From contig JAQSCO010000061.1 of assembly GCA_029945445.1 (NCBI GenBank), positions 21,772-85,771 on the forward strand: 64,000 bases of DNA. Direction: 5' to 3'. The stretch is from Lacunisphaera sp. Lineage in GTDB: Bacteria > Verrucomicrobiota > Verrucomicrobiia > Opitutales > Opitutaceae. Both the position numbers and the translations under genes were made by a program. The notes beneath the pieces were generated by a model. That model made no database searches. It was not told the DNA's origin and was given only the letters and a program-made list of their open reading frames with translations. Of this stretch, positions 46,385 to 54,777 are shown one piece after another; position 1 is the first letter of the stretch; each line of letters starts with the position of its first letter.

Positions 46385-46470
46385 CCTACGGCATGGCCGT
46401 GCGGAACGCGGAGTCGAAGACCCGCTGCACCCACCTCCGTGAGAAGATCCTCGCCGTGACCGGCGGTTGA
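46385..46470 (+). pseudogene. Second copy of the recD2 3' end
   Basis: The frame YGMAVRNAESKTRCTHLREK continues ILAVTGG and stops (TGA 46468-46470). It repeats the last ~26 codons of recD2 (43961-44043) with only about five differences in the first 71 nt, four of them synonymous. It begins at a GGTGGC-aagccc-GCCACC hairpin (46369-46386). There is no rest of the gene before it, so this is a left-over or duplicated 3' end beyond the inserted TIR gene. Confidence 0.88.
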
Positions 46471-46480
46471 AATCCGAACC

Positions 46481-47241
46481 TCACTTCATCCCCGTCCGCA
46501 GGTCGAACAACAGCTGATCGTAGTTGCCGATGCGGACGAAACCCTGGCGGGGATACTCGAGGTCGATGGTGACGTAGATCGCCAATAGCAGGAAGCCCAC
46601 GAAGCAGAAAATATGCAGCCAGTTCCGGTGCTCGCCGCCGGACATGCCGTATCCCGCCAGCAGGGAAGCCAGCAGTGTGTTGGCCAGCAGCATCAGGTAA
46701 ACCACCGCTGGCGGATGCGTCAGCACGGCCTGGTAGCGCGCGGTGGCGATATCGAACATTTCGTTCAGCGCCGGGAGCAGGGTTTGCGCCACGCGGCCAT
46801 CGCCGGCAGCCTGGGCGGCCACCACCGCTTCGCCCCAAATGGCCTGCTGAACCGCAACCATCTCTTCGCTGGGTCTGGGTTCGCTATGCTTGGTTGCCTC
46901 GATCCGCAGATCCGCATACCGACGGAATGATTCGTGCATCCGCTCGCGCACCGGTCCGGGCAGCAGGTCAAGCCGCAGCCAGGCGGTGCCGATCGCATTG
47001 GCCTCCTTCAGGATCAATTCACGCCGCGCATCAAAGCGCGACCAGGCGCCGGAAAAGGTGAAGGCCAGCAGCAGCCCCAGCAAGGCCAGCAGGGTGTTTT
47101 CGAGCGTGTTGACCCCGCGGTTGTCCCATTTCGGGTCGGTCCGCACCCTCTTTTTTCCGATCCAGCGCCCCAATTCGAGCATGGCCAGCATGACCACAAA
47201 AAAACCGCGAACCCCAGCCAGCCTTGGATGAATATTTGCAT
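46481..47241 (-). CDS. DUF4239 (bestrophin-like) membrane protein, possible frameshift at a 7-A run
   Basis: The main frame gives about 236 residues from ATG 47191 (MLAMLELGRWIGKKR) with membrane helices LENTLLALLGLLLAFTFSGA and HIFCFVGFLLLAIYVTIDL and the family sequence ARRELILKEANAIGTAWLRL. Members usually have another helix before GRWIGKKR. That helix is found in another frame starting ATG 47241 (MQIFIQGWLGFAVF), and joining them needs a 1-base shift in the run of seven A at 47198-47204 (T on the coding strand). This may be a sequencing error, a real mutation or slippage. It runs convergent to the duplicated recD2 end. Confidence 0.75.
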
Positions 47242-47429
47242 CGGCGCAGCTTAGGTCCCGGACTGTATGCGTCGAGCCCGACGTGCGAACCGGCTGACCG
47301 GTGCGCCGGAACGCCGTCGCCTTGCGCCAACCCGACAAAACGCGCTGTTCGCATCCGTTTCGCCGAATCCTCCCTTTGTCCTATTGGCAGAAGCGGCGCG
47401 GTCTGCTAGCTTCGCGGCTCCCCCCCCCC

Positions 47430-48842
47430 ATGCTTATGATGAAACGTCTCCTCGCGATCGTCGCGCTCCTCGTTTCGACCTCGGCCCTGTTTGCAGCGCC
47501 GGCGTCGGTCGAGGGCTTTTCCTACGTCAAATCCCTCGGCGGCATCGATGAATACCGCCTTGATTCGAACGGCCTCCAGGTTCTCCTCCTCCCCGACCAT
47601 TCCGTCCCGGTGCTGACCTTCATGGTCACCTACCGCGTCGGCTCGCGCAACGAGGTCACCGGCTCGACCGGCTCCACCCACCTGCTCGAGCACCTGATGT
47701 TCAAGGGCACCGTCAACCGCGACCGCACCAAGGGCAACAACGTCGACCAGCTCCTCGAGCGCACCGGCGCCCAATACAACGCCACCACCTACCTCGACCG
47801 CACCAACTACTACGAGACCCTCGGCAGCGAGCACCTCGCCATGGTCGTCGAGATGGAGGCCGACCGCATGCGCAACCTCAAGCTCGACGACAACGACCGC
47901 AAGCCCGAGATGACCGTCGTGCGCAATGAATTCGAGCGCGGCGAGAACTCGCCCTTCCAGGCCCTCATCAAGGAAATCTACCAGGCCGCCTTCACCGCCC
48001 ACCCCTACCACCACTCCACCATCGGTCACCGCAGCGACATCGAGAAGGTTTCCATCGAGAAGCTCCGGGCGTTCTACGACACGTTCTACTGGCCCGACAA
48101 CGCCACCGTCACCCTGATCGGCGACTTCAAGTCCGAGGAGGCCCTCGGCCTGATCCGGAAGTTCTACGGCGTCTTCCCGAAGGCCCCGCACCCCATCCCC
48201 GAGATGTATACCGAGGAGCCGGAACAGACCGGCCCCCGCCGCGTCACCGTCAAGCGCGCCGGCCAGCTCGGGGTCGTCGCCGTCGGCTACAAGAGCCCCG
48301 CCGGCCTCCACGCCGACTGGGCGTCCACCCAGATCCTCTCCGACATCCTGACCGACGGCAAAAACAGCCGCCTCTACCGGGCGCTCGTCGACAAGGGCCT
48401 CGCGACCAACGTCAGCGCCTACCATGGCTATTTTCGCGACCCCTCCATGAGCATCACCTTCGCCTCCATGGCCCCCGGCGCCACGCACGAGCAGGTGGAA
48501 AAAATCCTGGTCGAGGAGGTCGAGAAGCTGAAGAAGGAGGGCGTGACCCAGGCGGAGGTCGACGCCGCCGTCGCCAAGCAAATTGCCGACATGGCTTTCC
48601 AGCGCGACGGCTCCTTTGCCATCGCCGGTCAGCTCAACGAGCACATCGCCACGGGCGACTGGCAGAACTTCGTGCTGCTCGGCGACAAGTTCAAGCAGGT
48701 CACCACCGCCTCCGTGCAGAGCATGGCGAACAAATACTTCAACACCGACCAGAGCACCACCGGCTGGTTCGTCCCGCTCGCGCCCGGCGCCGCCCGGCCC
48801 GCGCCCGCCAAGCCCGCCCCGGCGCAACCCGCCGCGAAATAA
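47430..48842 (+). CDS. M16-family zinc peptidase (catalytic subunit)
   Basis: 470 residues from ATG 47430; the next ATGs at 47436 and 47439 are also possible. Signal peptide (MMKRLLAIVALLVSTSALFA) places it in the periplasm. The inverted zinc motif HLLEHLMFKG (HxxEH) and the downstream Glu in EFERGENSPFQALIKEIYQ are intact. The C-terminal half holds the second M16 fold and a Pro/Ala-rich tail (PAKPAPAQPAAK). A run of ten C residues ends directly at the start codon. It is followed by a second M16 gene after 20 bp, forming a heterodimer pair. Confidence 0.92.
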   Translation: MLMMKRLLAIVALLVSTSALFAAPASVEGFSYVKSLGGIDEYRLDSNGLQVLLLPDHSVPVLTFMVTYRVGSRNEVTGSTGSTHLLEHLMFKGTVNRDRTKGNNVDQLLERTGAQYNATTYLDRTNYYETLGSEHLAMVVEMEADRMRNLKLDDNDRKPEMTVVRNEFERGENSPFQALIKEIYQAAFTAHPYHHSTIGHRSDIEKVSIEKLRAFYDTFYWPDNATVTLIGDFKSEEALGLIRKFYGVFPKAPHPIPEMYTEEPEQTGPRRVTVKRAGQLGVVAVGYKSPAGLHADWASTQILSDILTDGKNSRLYRALVDKGLATNVSAYHGYFRDPSMSITFASMAPGATHEQVEKILVEEVEKLKKEGVTQAEVDAAVAKQIADMAFQRDGSFAIAGQLNEHIATGDWQNFVLLGDKFKQVTTASVQSMANKYFNTDQSTTGWFVPLAPGAARPAPAKPAPAQPAAK

Positions 48843-48862
48843 CCCTCCAACCCCTCCCTGCC

Positions 48863-50191
48863 ATGAAACGCCTGCTTTATCTTTTCTCCTCCCTCGGGGT
48901 CATCGTTTCCGCCGCCTCCGCGCAGATCGCGCCGGGCGTCGTCCGCACCAAGATCGCCGGCATCGACGTCATCGCCTACCACACCGGCGTGAAGGACGTC
49001 GTCTACCTCCGCGGCTCGCTGCCCGCCGGCGACGTCAAGGATCCCGCCGACAATCCCGTCATTGCCAGCCTCGTGGGCGACATGCTCGACCGCGGCACCA
49101 CCAAGCACACCAAGGCCGAGATCACCTCGCTGCTCGAAGCCGTCGGCGCCGACATCAACTTCAACGCCGGCGACCACACCGTGGAGTTCAGCGCCCACTG
49201 CCTCGCCAAGGACGTGCCGCTGGTCGTCGCGCTCCTCGCCGAGCAGCTGCGTTCGCCCGCCTTCACCCCGGAGGAATTCGACCGGCTCAAGAAGCAGGCC
49301 ATCGGCGGACTCAAGCGCGTGCAGGAGAACACCGACTTCCGCGCCACCGACGAGTTCACCCGCGCCGTCTATGCGGTCGGCCATCCCAACCACCGCGTGA
49401 GCCCCGACGACAAGATCGCCGCCATCACGGCCGCGACGCTCGACCAGGTGAAGGCCTTCCACGCCAAGCATTATGGCCCGGCCTACTTCACCATCATCGC
49501 CGCCGGCGACATCAACATCCCCGCGCTGCAGGCCGAACTCGGCAAGAACTTCGCCGGCTGGACCGGCGGCACCCCGCCCACCACCGTGCCGAAGACCGCG
49601 CCCACCGACGCCGCCAAGGAACAGACCGTGTTCATGGCGGACAAGACCAGCGTGAGCATCACCTACGGCCAGGCCACCGGCCTGCACTACGGCGACCCCG
49701 ACTACTTCGCGCTGCGCGCCGCCACCGCCATCCTCGGCAGCGGCTTCACCGGCCGCCTCATGGGCAACGTCCGCGACAAGGAGGGCCTCACCTACGGCAT
49801 CGGCTCGGCGCTCAACCGCGATGCCTACACCGACGGCGACTGGTCCATCACCGCCACCTTCGCGCCCGCGCTGCTCGACAAGGGCATCGCCTCCACCAAG
49901 CGCCAGCTGACCATGTGGTATAACGACGGCGTGACCGCCGACGAACTCAACCGCCGCAAGGACAACCTCGTCGGCTCCTTCAAGGTCAGCCTCGCCACCA
50001 CCAACGGCCTGGCCGGCAACCTGCTCACCGCCGTGCAGCGCGGCAAGGACGTCACCTGGCTCGACCAGTATCCCGACGTCATCCGCTCACTCACGCTCGA
50101 GCAGGTCAACGGTGCGATCAAGAAGCACCTGAATCCGGACGCGATGTATCTCATCAAGGCCGGCACGGTGCCGGGCGCCGTGCCAAAGTAA
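48863..50191 (+). CDS. M16-family protein, non-catalytic partner
   Basis: 442 residues with signal peptide MKRLLYLFSSLGVIVSAASA. It has the M16 fold (VASLVGDMLDRGTTKHTKAEI-like segment, EEFDRLKKQAIGGLKRVQEN, FHAKHYGPAYFTIIAAGDIN, RDKEGLTYGIGSALNRDAYT) but lacks HxxEH: the zinc-ligand region reads VGDMLDRGT. Such partners form the substrate chamber with an active subunit, here the gene just upstream. A strong terminator follows at 50280. Confidence 0.9.
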   Translation: MKRLLYLFSSLGVIVSAASAQIAPGVVRTKIAGIDVIAYHTGVKDVVYLRGSLPAGDVKDPADNPVIASLVGDMLDRGTTKHTKAEITSLLEAVGADINFNAGDHTVEFSAHCLAKDVPLVVALLAEQLRSPAFTPEEFDRLKKQAIGGLKRVQENTDFRATDEFTRAVYAVGHPNHRVSPDDKIAAITAATLDQVKAFHAKHYGPAYFTIIAAGDINIPALQAELGKNFAGWTGGTPPTTVPKTAPTDAAKEQTVFMADKTSVSITYGQATGLHYGDPDYFALRAATAILGSGFTGRLMGNVRDKEGLTYGIGSALNRDAYTDGDWSITATFAPALLDKGIASTKRQLTMWYNDGVTADELNRRKDNLVGSFKVSLATTNGLAGNLLTAVQRGKDVTWLDQYPDVIRSLTLEQVNGAIKKHLNPDAMYLIKAGTVPGAVPK

Positions 50192-50279
50192 GGTGGGCGT
50201 CGGTTCCTGCCAGCCGTAGGCCAAGCGAAGGCTGATCCATACCGACGCCAGCGCCGATGCGGAAATCGGCGCCCACCCA

Positions 50280-50305
50280 CGCCCGCCATCCGGCGGGCGT
50301 TTTTC
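50280..50305 (+). terminator. Terminator of the M16 peptidase pair
   Basis: Stem CGCCCGCC/GGCGGGCG with loop ATCC, followed by TTTTTCTTTT. The stretch 50193-50276 before it is a palindromic repeat bounded by GTGGGCG and CGCCCAC and holding a variant GTAGGCCAAGCGAAGGC. Confidence 0.9.
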
Positions 50306-50366
50306 TTTTGTCTAAACCTGGCTTCACTCTCTCAACTCTCAGCTCTCAACCCTCTACTTCCGCCCC

Positions 50367-50492
50367 ATGCCTGCCATCCTCTACACGGTCCGCACCACCT
50401 GCCCCTCCCTCCAGGTCCGCGGTCGCTTCCTCGCCTGGCCCGCAACGCGGGACTGGACGAGCCGGGCCGTAGCCTTGGCGAAGGCCGGCTAA
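50367..50492 (+). pseudogene. Truncated duplicate start of the DUF4286-like gene
   Basis: A 41-codon frame whose first 24 codons (MPAILYTVRTTCPSLQVRGR...) repeat the start of the gene at 50500 with 15 nucleotide differences in 72, mostly synonymous. It then runs into the repeat core GTAGCCTTGGCGAAGGC (50469-50485) and stops at TAA. The intact copy begins 7 bp later. It is preceded by a CTCAACTCTCAG tract like that inserted in gcvP. Confidence 0.8.
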
Positions 50493-50499
50493 GACATAT

Positions 50500-50823
50500 A
50501 TGCCAACTATCCTCTACACCGTGCGGACGACCTGTCCGTCTATTCAAGTCCGCGGGCGCTTTCTCGCCTGGCTGTCGCCCAACCACATCCTCGAGGTCAT
50601 GAAGGGGGGCGCCACCGGTGTGCGCATCGTCTTGCCCGACCGCGCAAGCGACACTGCGCCCGCCGTGGTTGAGACGCAATACGTCTTCCCTTCGCGCAAG
50701 GCCTTCGATGAATACGTCCGCGACCACGCCCCGGCCCTGCGCGCCGACGGCCTGAAGCACTTCCCGCCCGAGAGCGGCATCACCTCCGAACGTCAGGTCG
50801 CCGAAATCGCCGCGGAGCTGTAG
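50500..50823 (+). CDS. DUF4286-family protein
   Basis: 107 residues, cytoplasmic, no signal peptide. The ferredoxin-like pattern of DUF4286 is visible: an N-terminal strand (TILYTVRTTCPSIQVRG), a Trp-containing loop LAWLSPNHILEVMKGGATGV, a central strand VETQYVFPSR, and FDEYVRDHAPALRADGLKHF. Function unknown in the family. A repeat element starts exactly at its stop codon. Confidence 0.8.
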   Translation: MPTILYTVRTTCPSIQVRGRFLAWLSPNHILEVMKGGATGVRIVLPDRASDTAPAVVETQYVFPSRKAFDEYVRDHAPALRADGLKHFPPESGITSERQVAEIAAEL

Positions 50824-50930
50824 GTGGAACCCGGCCTTCCTCCTTCGCCAAGGCTACGGCGGACAAGCTGGACGGGTTGGGTTGGCTTTGTCTCCCATCA
50901 GAAAGCGCGTCCAGCGGCCGCGCTCCACCC
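50823..50930. repeat. Dispersed repeat with GGTGGA...TCCACC ends
   Basis: Starts GGTGGAACCCGGCCTTCC directly after the DUF4286 stop and ends GGCCGCGCTCCACC. The core CCTTCGCCAAGGCTACGGCG is at 50842-50861. It is the intergenic counterpart of the in-frame element in recD2 (41473-41576); the two agree at both ends and in the core while the middle differs. Confidence 0.85.
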
Positions 50931-50983
50931 CCCGGAAATTCGTCAATTAATACGTTACAAATTATCCGGACGCGCTGGGCGGT

Positions 50984-51040
50984 AGGGGCGCTTGCTCTTT
51001 GTCGTGCCGAAGCCTTGGCGAAGGCTGATCAAGCGCCCTT
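50984..51040. repeat. Palindromic repeat carrying the GAAGCCTTGGCGAAGGC core
   Basis: Arms AGGGGCGCTTG (50984-50994) and CAAGCGCCCTT (51030-51040) pair over 10 bp and enclose a copy of the core at 51010-51026. It stands between the convergent DUF4286 and cupin genes. Confidence 0.7.
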
Positions 51041-51067
51041 GGGAAGGACCGTTGAGGGCAACGGTTC

Positions 51068-51442
51068 CTACCCCTTCAATTCCACGCTCACCACGTGCAG
51101 CCCGGCCGGGCCGACGTTCTCCAGCGTATGCGGCCCGAGCGGCCCGGACCAGAGCGCGGTGCCGACGGCGACGGCCGGTTTGCCACGCGTATCGACCTGC
51201 ACCGCCCCGTGCTCGTCACGCCGGACAAAATCACTCCAATTCATGACCTGATGGACCGCCGGCCAGCAGTGCGTGTGCAACGGCACCGTGTCGCCCGGAG
51301 CGATCCGCGTATCGAGCACGCGCACGTGTTCGTTCTCCAGCAGCACCCGGTGATGCCGCGGCGCAGCCACCATTGCATCCAGCGAATCAGGCGCGCCGCC
51401 TGGGCCCTTCGTAGCCCCGTCTTCTGGGCGAAGTAGGGTCAT
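51068..51442 (-). CDS. Cupin-like protein, last gene of the TIR operon
   Basis: 124 residues from ATG 51442, which overlaps the stop of the TIR gene A by ATGA. The longer frame to 51538 is antisense-like and not used. Core cupin features: HHRVLLENEHVRVLDTRIAP, GDTVPLHTHCWPAV with two His, and a C-terminal strand ENVGPAGLHVVSVELKG. Small stand-alone cupins of this kind are of unknown function. The overlap shows it is translated with the TIR genes. Confidence 0.75.
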   Translation of the reverse strand: MTLLRPEDGATKGPGGAPDSLDAMVAAPRHHRVLLENEHVRVLDTRIAPGDTVPLHTHCWPAVHQVMNWSDFVRRDEHGAVQVDTRGKPAVAVGTALWSGPLGPHTLENVGPAGLHVVSVELKG

Positions 51443-54400
51443 TTCAGCTGGTCGTCGGCCAGGCCGACTTGGTGCAGGATCAAGTTCCAACGCGGATCGG
51501 AATAGAGCGGGCGCAACCGCCATTCGTTTTTCAGCCACGACATGCTGGGATCGCGCGAGGCTCGGGCTTTTTCCAACGCGGCGAAGGCGCGGTCCTTCTC
51601 CCCGAGGCTGGCACTGATCATTGCGATGCCTAGCTGCAAATCGGCGCTGTCCCCGTTGGTCCGGGCCAACTCCTCAAATCGGGCCCGCTGCGCGCGGGCG
51701 GCGGCACCTTGCCCCCGGTCGATGGCGAGTATGCCCAACGCCGTGGCTTGACTGAGCTCGTCCGTTTCTAGGGCCGCCTCGGTCTCCGCCTCGGTATAGC
51801 GCCGCTGCGCGACGAGGCTCCAGGCCAAAATGCTGTGGTAGCCCGTCCCGCCGGGCGCCAGTTGCAGCGCCCGCCGCACCAGCTGTTCCGACTCGGTATA
51901 ATTTTCGTTCGTATAAAACATGAGGCTCAGGTCGATCTGGGTGGCAGCGTTGAGCGGGTCGAGCTGCACCGCTTGCCGGCCCAACCGGAAGGCCTCTTCC
52001 TTCTTGCCCACGTTGAAGAGCAGCACCGCCGTGCCAGAAACAGTGTCAGGGTGATTGGGCCGAAGCTCCAAGGCGCGACGAAACGCCTGCTCCGCTCCTC
52101 GCCAATTCCAGTCGGCCGTGCGCAGGATCCAGCCCAGCGCCAGCAGCACATCCGGCGAATCCGGCTCCAGGGCCCGCGCCCGGTCAATCGCGACCCGGGC
52201 CGCCTGCCACGACTGCAGCGTGGGCGCACCGCCCCACCGGCCGAGCTGCGTGTGCGCGCTGGCCAGCTGCACCCAGGCGGCCGTGAATTTCGGCTCCACT
52301 GCCACCGCCCGTTCGAAATGGCTCACGGCCGAGCGCAATTCCACCATGTCGGCCTTGGCAACGGCCGCCCGGCCCACCAAATATTCCTGATAGGCCTCGG
52401 GATTAATTTCACCCACCGGGCTTTTGGTCATGCCCATCTTGAGCTCGAGGTTCTTCGCGATCAGTCCCGCGATCTCGTCCTGCACGGCGAAGATGTCCTT
52501 GAGCTCGCGCGTGAAGGTATCGCTCCACACATGGAATCCGTCCGCGGCCTTGATGAGCTGCGCAGTGATGCGGACCTTGGTGCCCTGCTTGCGCACGCTG
52601 CCCTCGACGACGTAGGCGACGCCGAGCTGTTTCGCGATTTCGGGAATCGGCGTGTCCTTGCCCTTGAAGTGAAACGCCGACGTGCGCGCCGTAACTTTCA
52701 AGTCGGGGATTTTCGCGAGGACGTTGAGCAGCTCCTCGCTGATACCGTCGGAGAAATACTCGTTGTCCTTGTCGTCGGAGAGATTCGCGAACGCCAGCAC
52801 GGCGACGGACTTGTCGTCAACCTTCGCGGGCGCGAGCGCAGCGGGATCGGCCGGCGGAGCGGCGCCAACCGGCCGGGCGATTGAGCGCTCGCGGGCCTCG
52901 ACGTCGGCGATGATTGCGGCGAATTCCGGTTCACTGCGCAACGGATCGTAAATGGGGTCGAGCAGCAGCGTGGCCGACGCATAGGACACCGCCCAATTGG
53001 GATCGTTCTTCACGAAGCTGGCCATCTGGCGCAGCGCCCCGGCCTTGCGGCCCAGCGCGATGAAGCAATCTGTGATGGGCGGGTTGACGATGGTCGCCCG
53101 CTCGGCATCGACGCCTACGATTTGGAGCAGCACGGCGAGTTGCCGGGCGGCCTCCTCCGGCTGGCCGAGTTTCGCGAGCAGTTGCACCCGGGCCCGCAGG
53201 AGCGGAGGATCCTTGGGGCGATCCACGAGACGCTGCTCGGTGAGCTTCAGGGCGGACTGCCACTCGAGGCGCGCCGCGTCGGGCCGGCCGGCGAGGGCGT
53301 GCGCGTCACCCATCAGCTGGCTTTTCGGCCCGCGATACCAGCTGTCGTTCAGCCAGTCGCGCGGCACGGCTTTCAGCCACGCGATCGCCTTGTCCGGGTC
53401 GTGGCCGAGCAGCTCCGTATAAAACGCAAAAAACGCCGCACGGTCCTCCTGCATTTGCGCCGGGTCGACCCGCTCGATGAGCCGGCGGGCCTGCGCGATA
53501 TCGCCACGCAGCGTGGTTTTATACCAGACGTTCATCAGCAGCGCGCCGGTGAAGGGTTTTTGCGCGATGGCGGCCTCGATCGTGACCTCCGCGTCGTGGG
53601 CGCGACCCGCGAACCAGTAGCCTTGGCTCAGGCTGTAGAGCGCGAGCGGATCGCCGCCGGGCAGGGCGGCAGATTCCTTGGCGATGGCCGCCGATTCATC
53701 AATCCGGCCCAGCCGGTCGATCACTGTGGCGAGGGCGCGCAGGATGCGCTGATCCGCAGGGCGTTCGCGGCGCAGCTCGCGCAACTGGCGCTCGCGTTCC
53801 TCGCCCTCGCGCCCGGTCAGGCCGAGCAGCCGGGCCTGGGCGAAACGCGCCTCGAACGAGGCGGGATCGAGGCGGATGGCGCGCTGCACGGCCGTGCGGG
53901 CGCTTTCCCGCCGGGTATCGGACGTGTCCCAGCCGCGCTGGATATAGCTCTCGTGAATGTGCGCCTCGATCGCGCAAACCTCGGCATCGGTGGTGTCCTT
54001 GGCCTTGGCTTGCGCGACCAATTCCTCCGCTAGTTGGTAATCCTCGCGGGTGCTCTCGAGCGTCTCGATCAGCGCCTGAGCCCGCAGCGCGAGCTTGCGG
54101 GCCTCGGAGAGTGGAGCCGCCGGGGTGGCGGGAGCAGGCGGGACCGGAGCTACGGCGGCCGGGGCGGAAGGCGGCGCGGTTTTTCGCGTGAGCCACCACA
54201 CGCCGCCGCCGAACACCACGAGTGCCGTGACTGCGACCGGCCAGAGCGGGAACGAAGATTTTTTTCCGGGGGCGGACGCGATCGGTGCAGCGGCGGCCGG
54301 GGCCTCGCTCGCAGAAGCCTGGTTTCTCAGGAGCCCCGTGCGGTGCGACCAAAGTTTCAGGAAACGCGCGAGCACCTCGGGCGGCACGGCGCCGCCGGGG

Positions 54401-54777
54401 AGCTTCGTCCATTGCACGGAGCGGAAACGATCCGGCACGAGCGCGTCGGACTCGCGCGTGTCGTCGATGACGACCGGCAAAATGAACGCCACACCCGAGG
54501 CGATGCCGCGCGCGCGCTCGGCCGCGAGATCCCACTCGATGCGGAAGTAGCCTTCCTCGCGCGCCTGCGTGTGGGCCGAGATGACGGCGATGAAAAGCAC
54601 GCACTCTTTCACCTGCTTGCGGATCTTGGCGTCCCACTCGTCGCCGTGCTCGAGCCCGCCGTCGGCGTCGAACCACACCTCGACGCCGGACGAACGCAGT
54701 GAATCGGCAATACGCTTCGCCGCCTCGGCATCTTGGGAGGCGTAGGAAAGAAAAACGGCTTTGGTGGTGTCGCTCAT
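51439..54777 (-). CDS. TIR / TPR / TolB-like / TPR membrane protein A
   Basis: 1,112 residues from ATG 54777, preceded by AGGAGG at the right spacing and overlapping the stop of gene B by ATGA. TIR domain ~5-130 (AVFLSYASQDAEAAKRIADS, YFRIEWDLAAERA with Glu81); membrane helix ~212-232 (LWPVAVTALVVFGGGVWWL); TPR-like helices ~245-620 (ALIETLESTREDYQLAEELV and others); TolB/FlgO-like module ~650-770 (DDKSVAVLAFANLSDDKDNE, GISEELLNVLAKIPDLKV, VVEGSVRKQGTKVRITAQ); then a second TPR block to the end. The WFDADGGLEHGDEW loop differs from the paralogues' WFDQSELRGGDAW. Confidence 0.88.
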   Translation of the reverse strand: MSDTTKAVFLSYASQDAEAAKRIADSLRSSGVEVWFDADGGLEHGDEWDAKIRKQVKECVLFIAVISAHTQAREEGYFRIEWDLAAERARGIASGVAFILPVVIDDTRESDALVPDRFRSVQWTKLPGGAVPPEVLARFLKLWSHRTGLLRNQASASEAPAAAAPIASAPGKKSSFPLWPVAVTALVVFGGGVWWLTRKTAPPSAPAAVAPVPPAPATPAAPLSEARKLALRAQALIETLESTREDYQLAEELVAQAKAKDTTDAEVCAIEAHIHESYIQRGWDTSDTRRESARTAVQRAIRLDPASFEARFAQARLLGLTGREGEERERQLRELRRERPADQRILRALATVIDRLGRIDESAAIAKESAALPGGDPLALYSLSQGYWFAGRAHDAEVTIEAAIAQKPFTGALLMNVWYKTTLRGDIAQARRLIERVDPAQMQEDRAAFFAFYTELLGHDPDKAIAWLKAVPRDWLNDSWYRGPKSQLMGDAHALAGRPDAARLEWQSALKLTEQRLVDRPKDPPLLRARVQLLAKLGQPEEAARQLAVLLQIVGVDAERATIVNPPITDCFIALGRKAGALRQMASFVKNDPNWAVSYASATLLLDPIYDPLRSEPEFAAIIADVEARERSIARPVGAAPPADPAALAPAKVDDKSVAVLAFANLSDDKDNEYFSDGISEELLNVLAKIPDLKVTARTSAFHFKGKDTPIPEIAKQLGVAYVVEGSVRKQGTKVRITAQLIKAADGFHVWSDTFTRELKDIFAVQDEIAGLIAKNLELKMGMTKSPVGEINPEAYQEYLVGRAAVAKADMVELRSAVSHFERAVAVEPKFTAAWVQLASAHTQLGRWGGAPTLQSWQAARVAIDRARALEPDSPDVLLALGWILRTADWNWRGAEQAFRRALELRPNHPDTVSGTAVLLFNVGKKEEAFRLGRQAVQLDPLNAATQIDLSLMFYTNENYTESEQLVRRALQLAPGGTGYHSILAWSLVAQRRYTEAETEAALETDELSQATALGILAIDRGQGAAARAQRARFEELARTNGDSADLQLGIAMISASLGEKDRAFAALEKARASRDPSMSWLKNEWRLRPLYSDPRWNLILHQVGLADDQLK

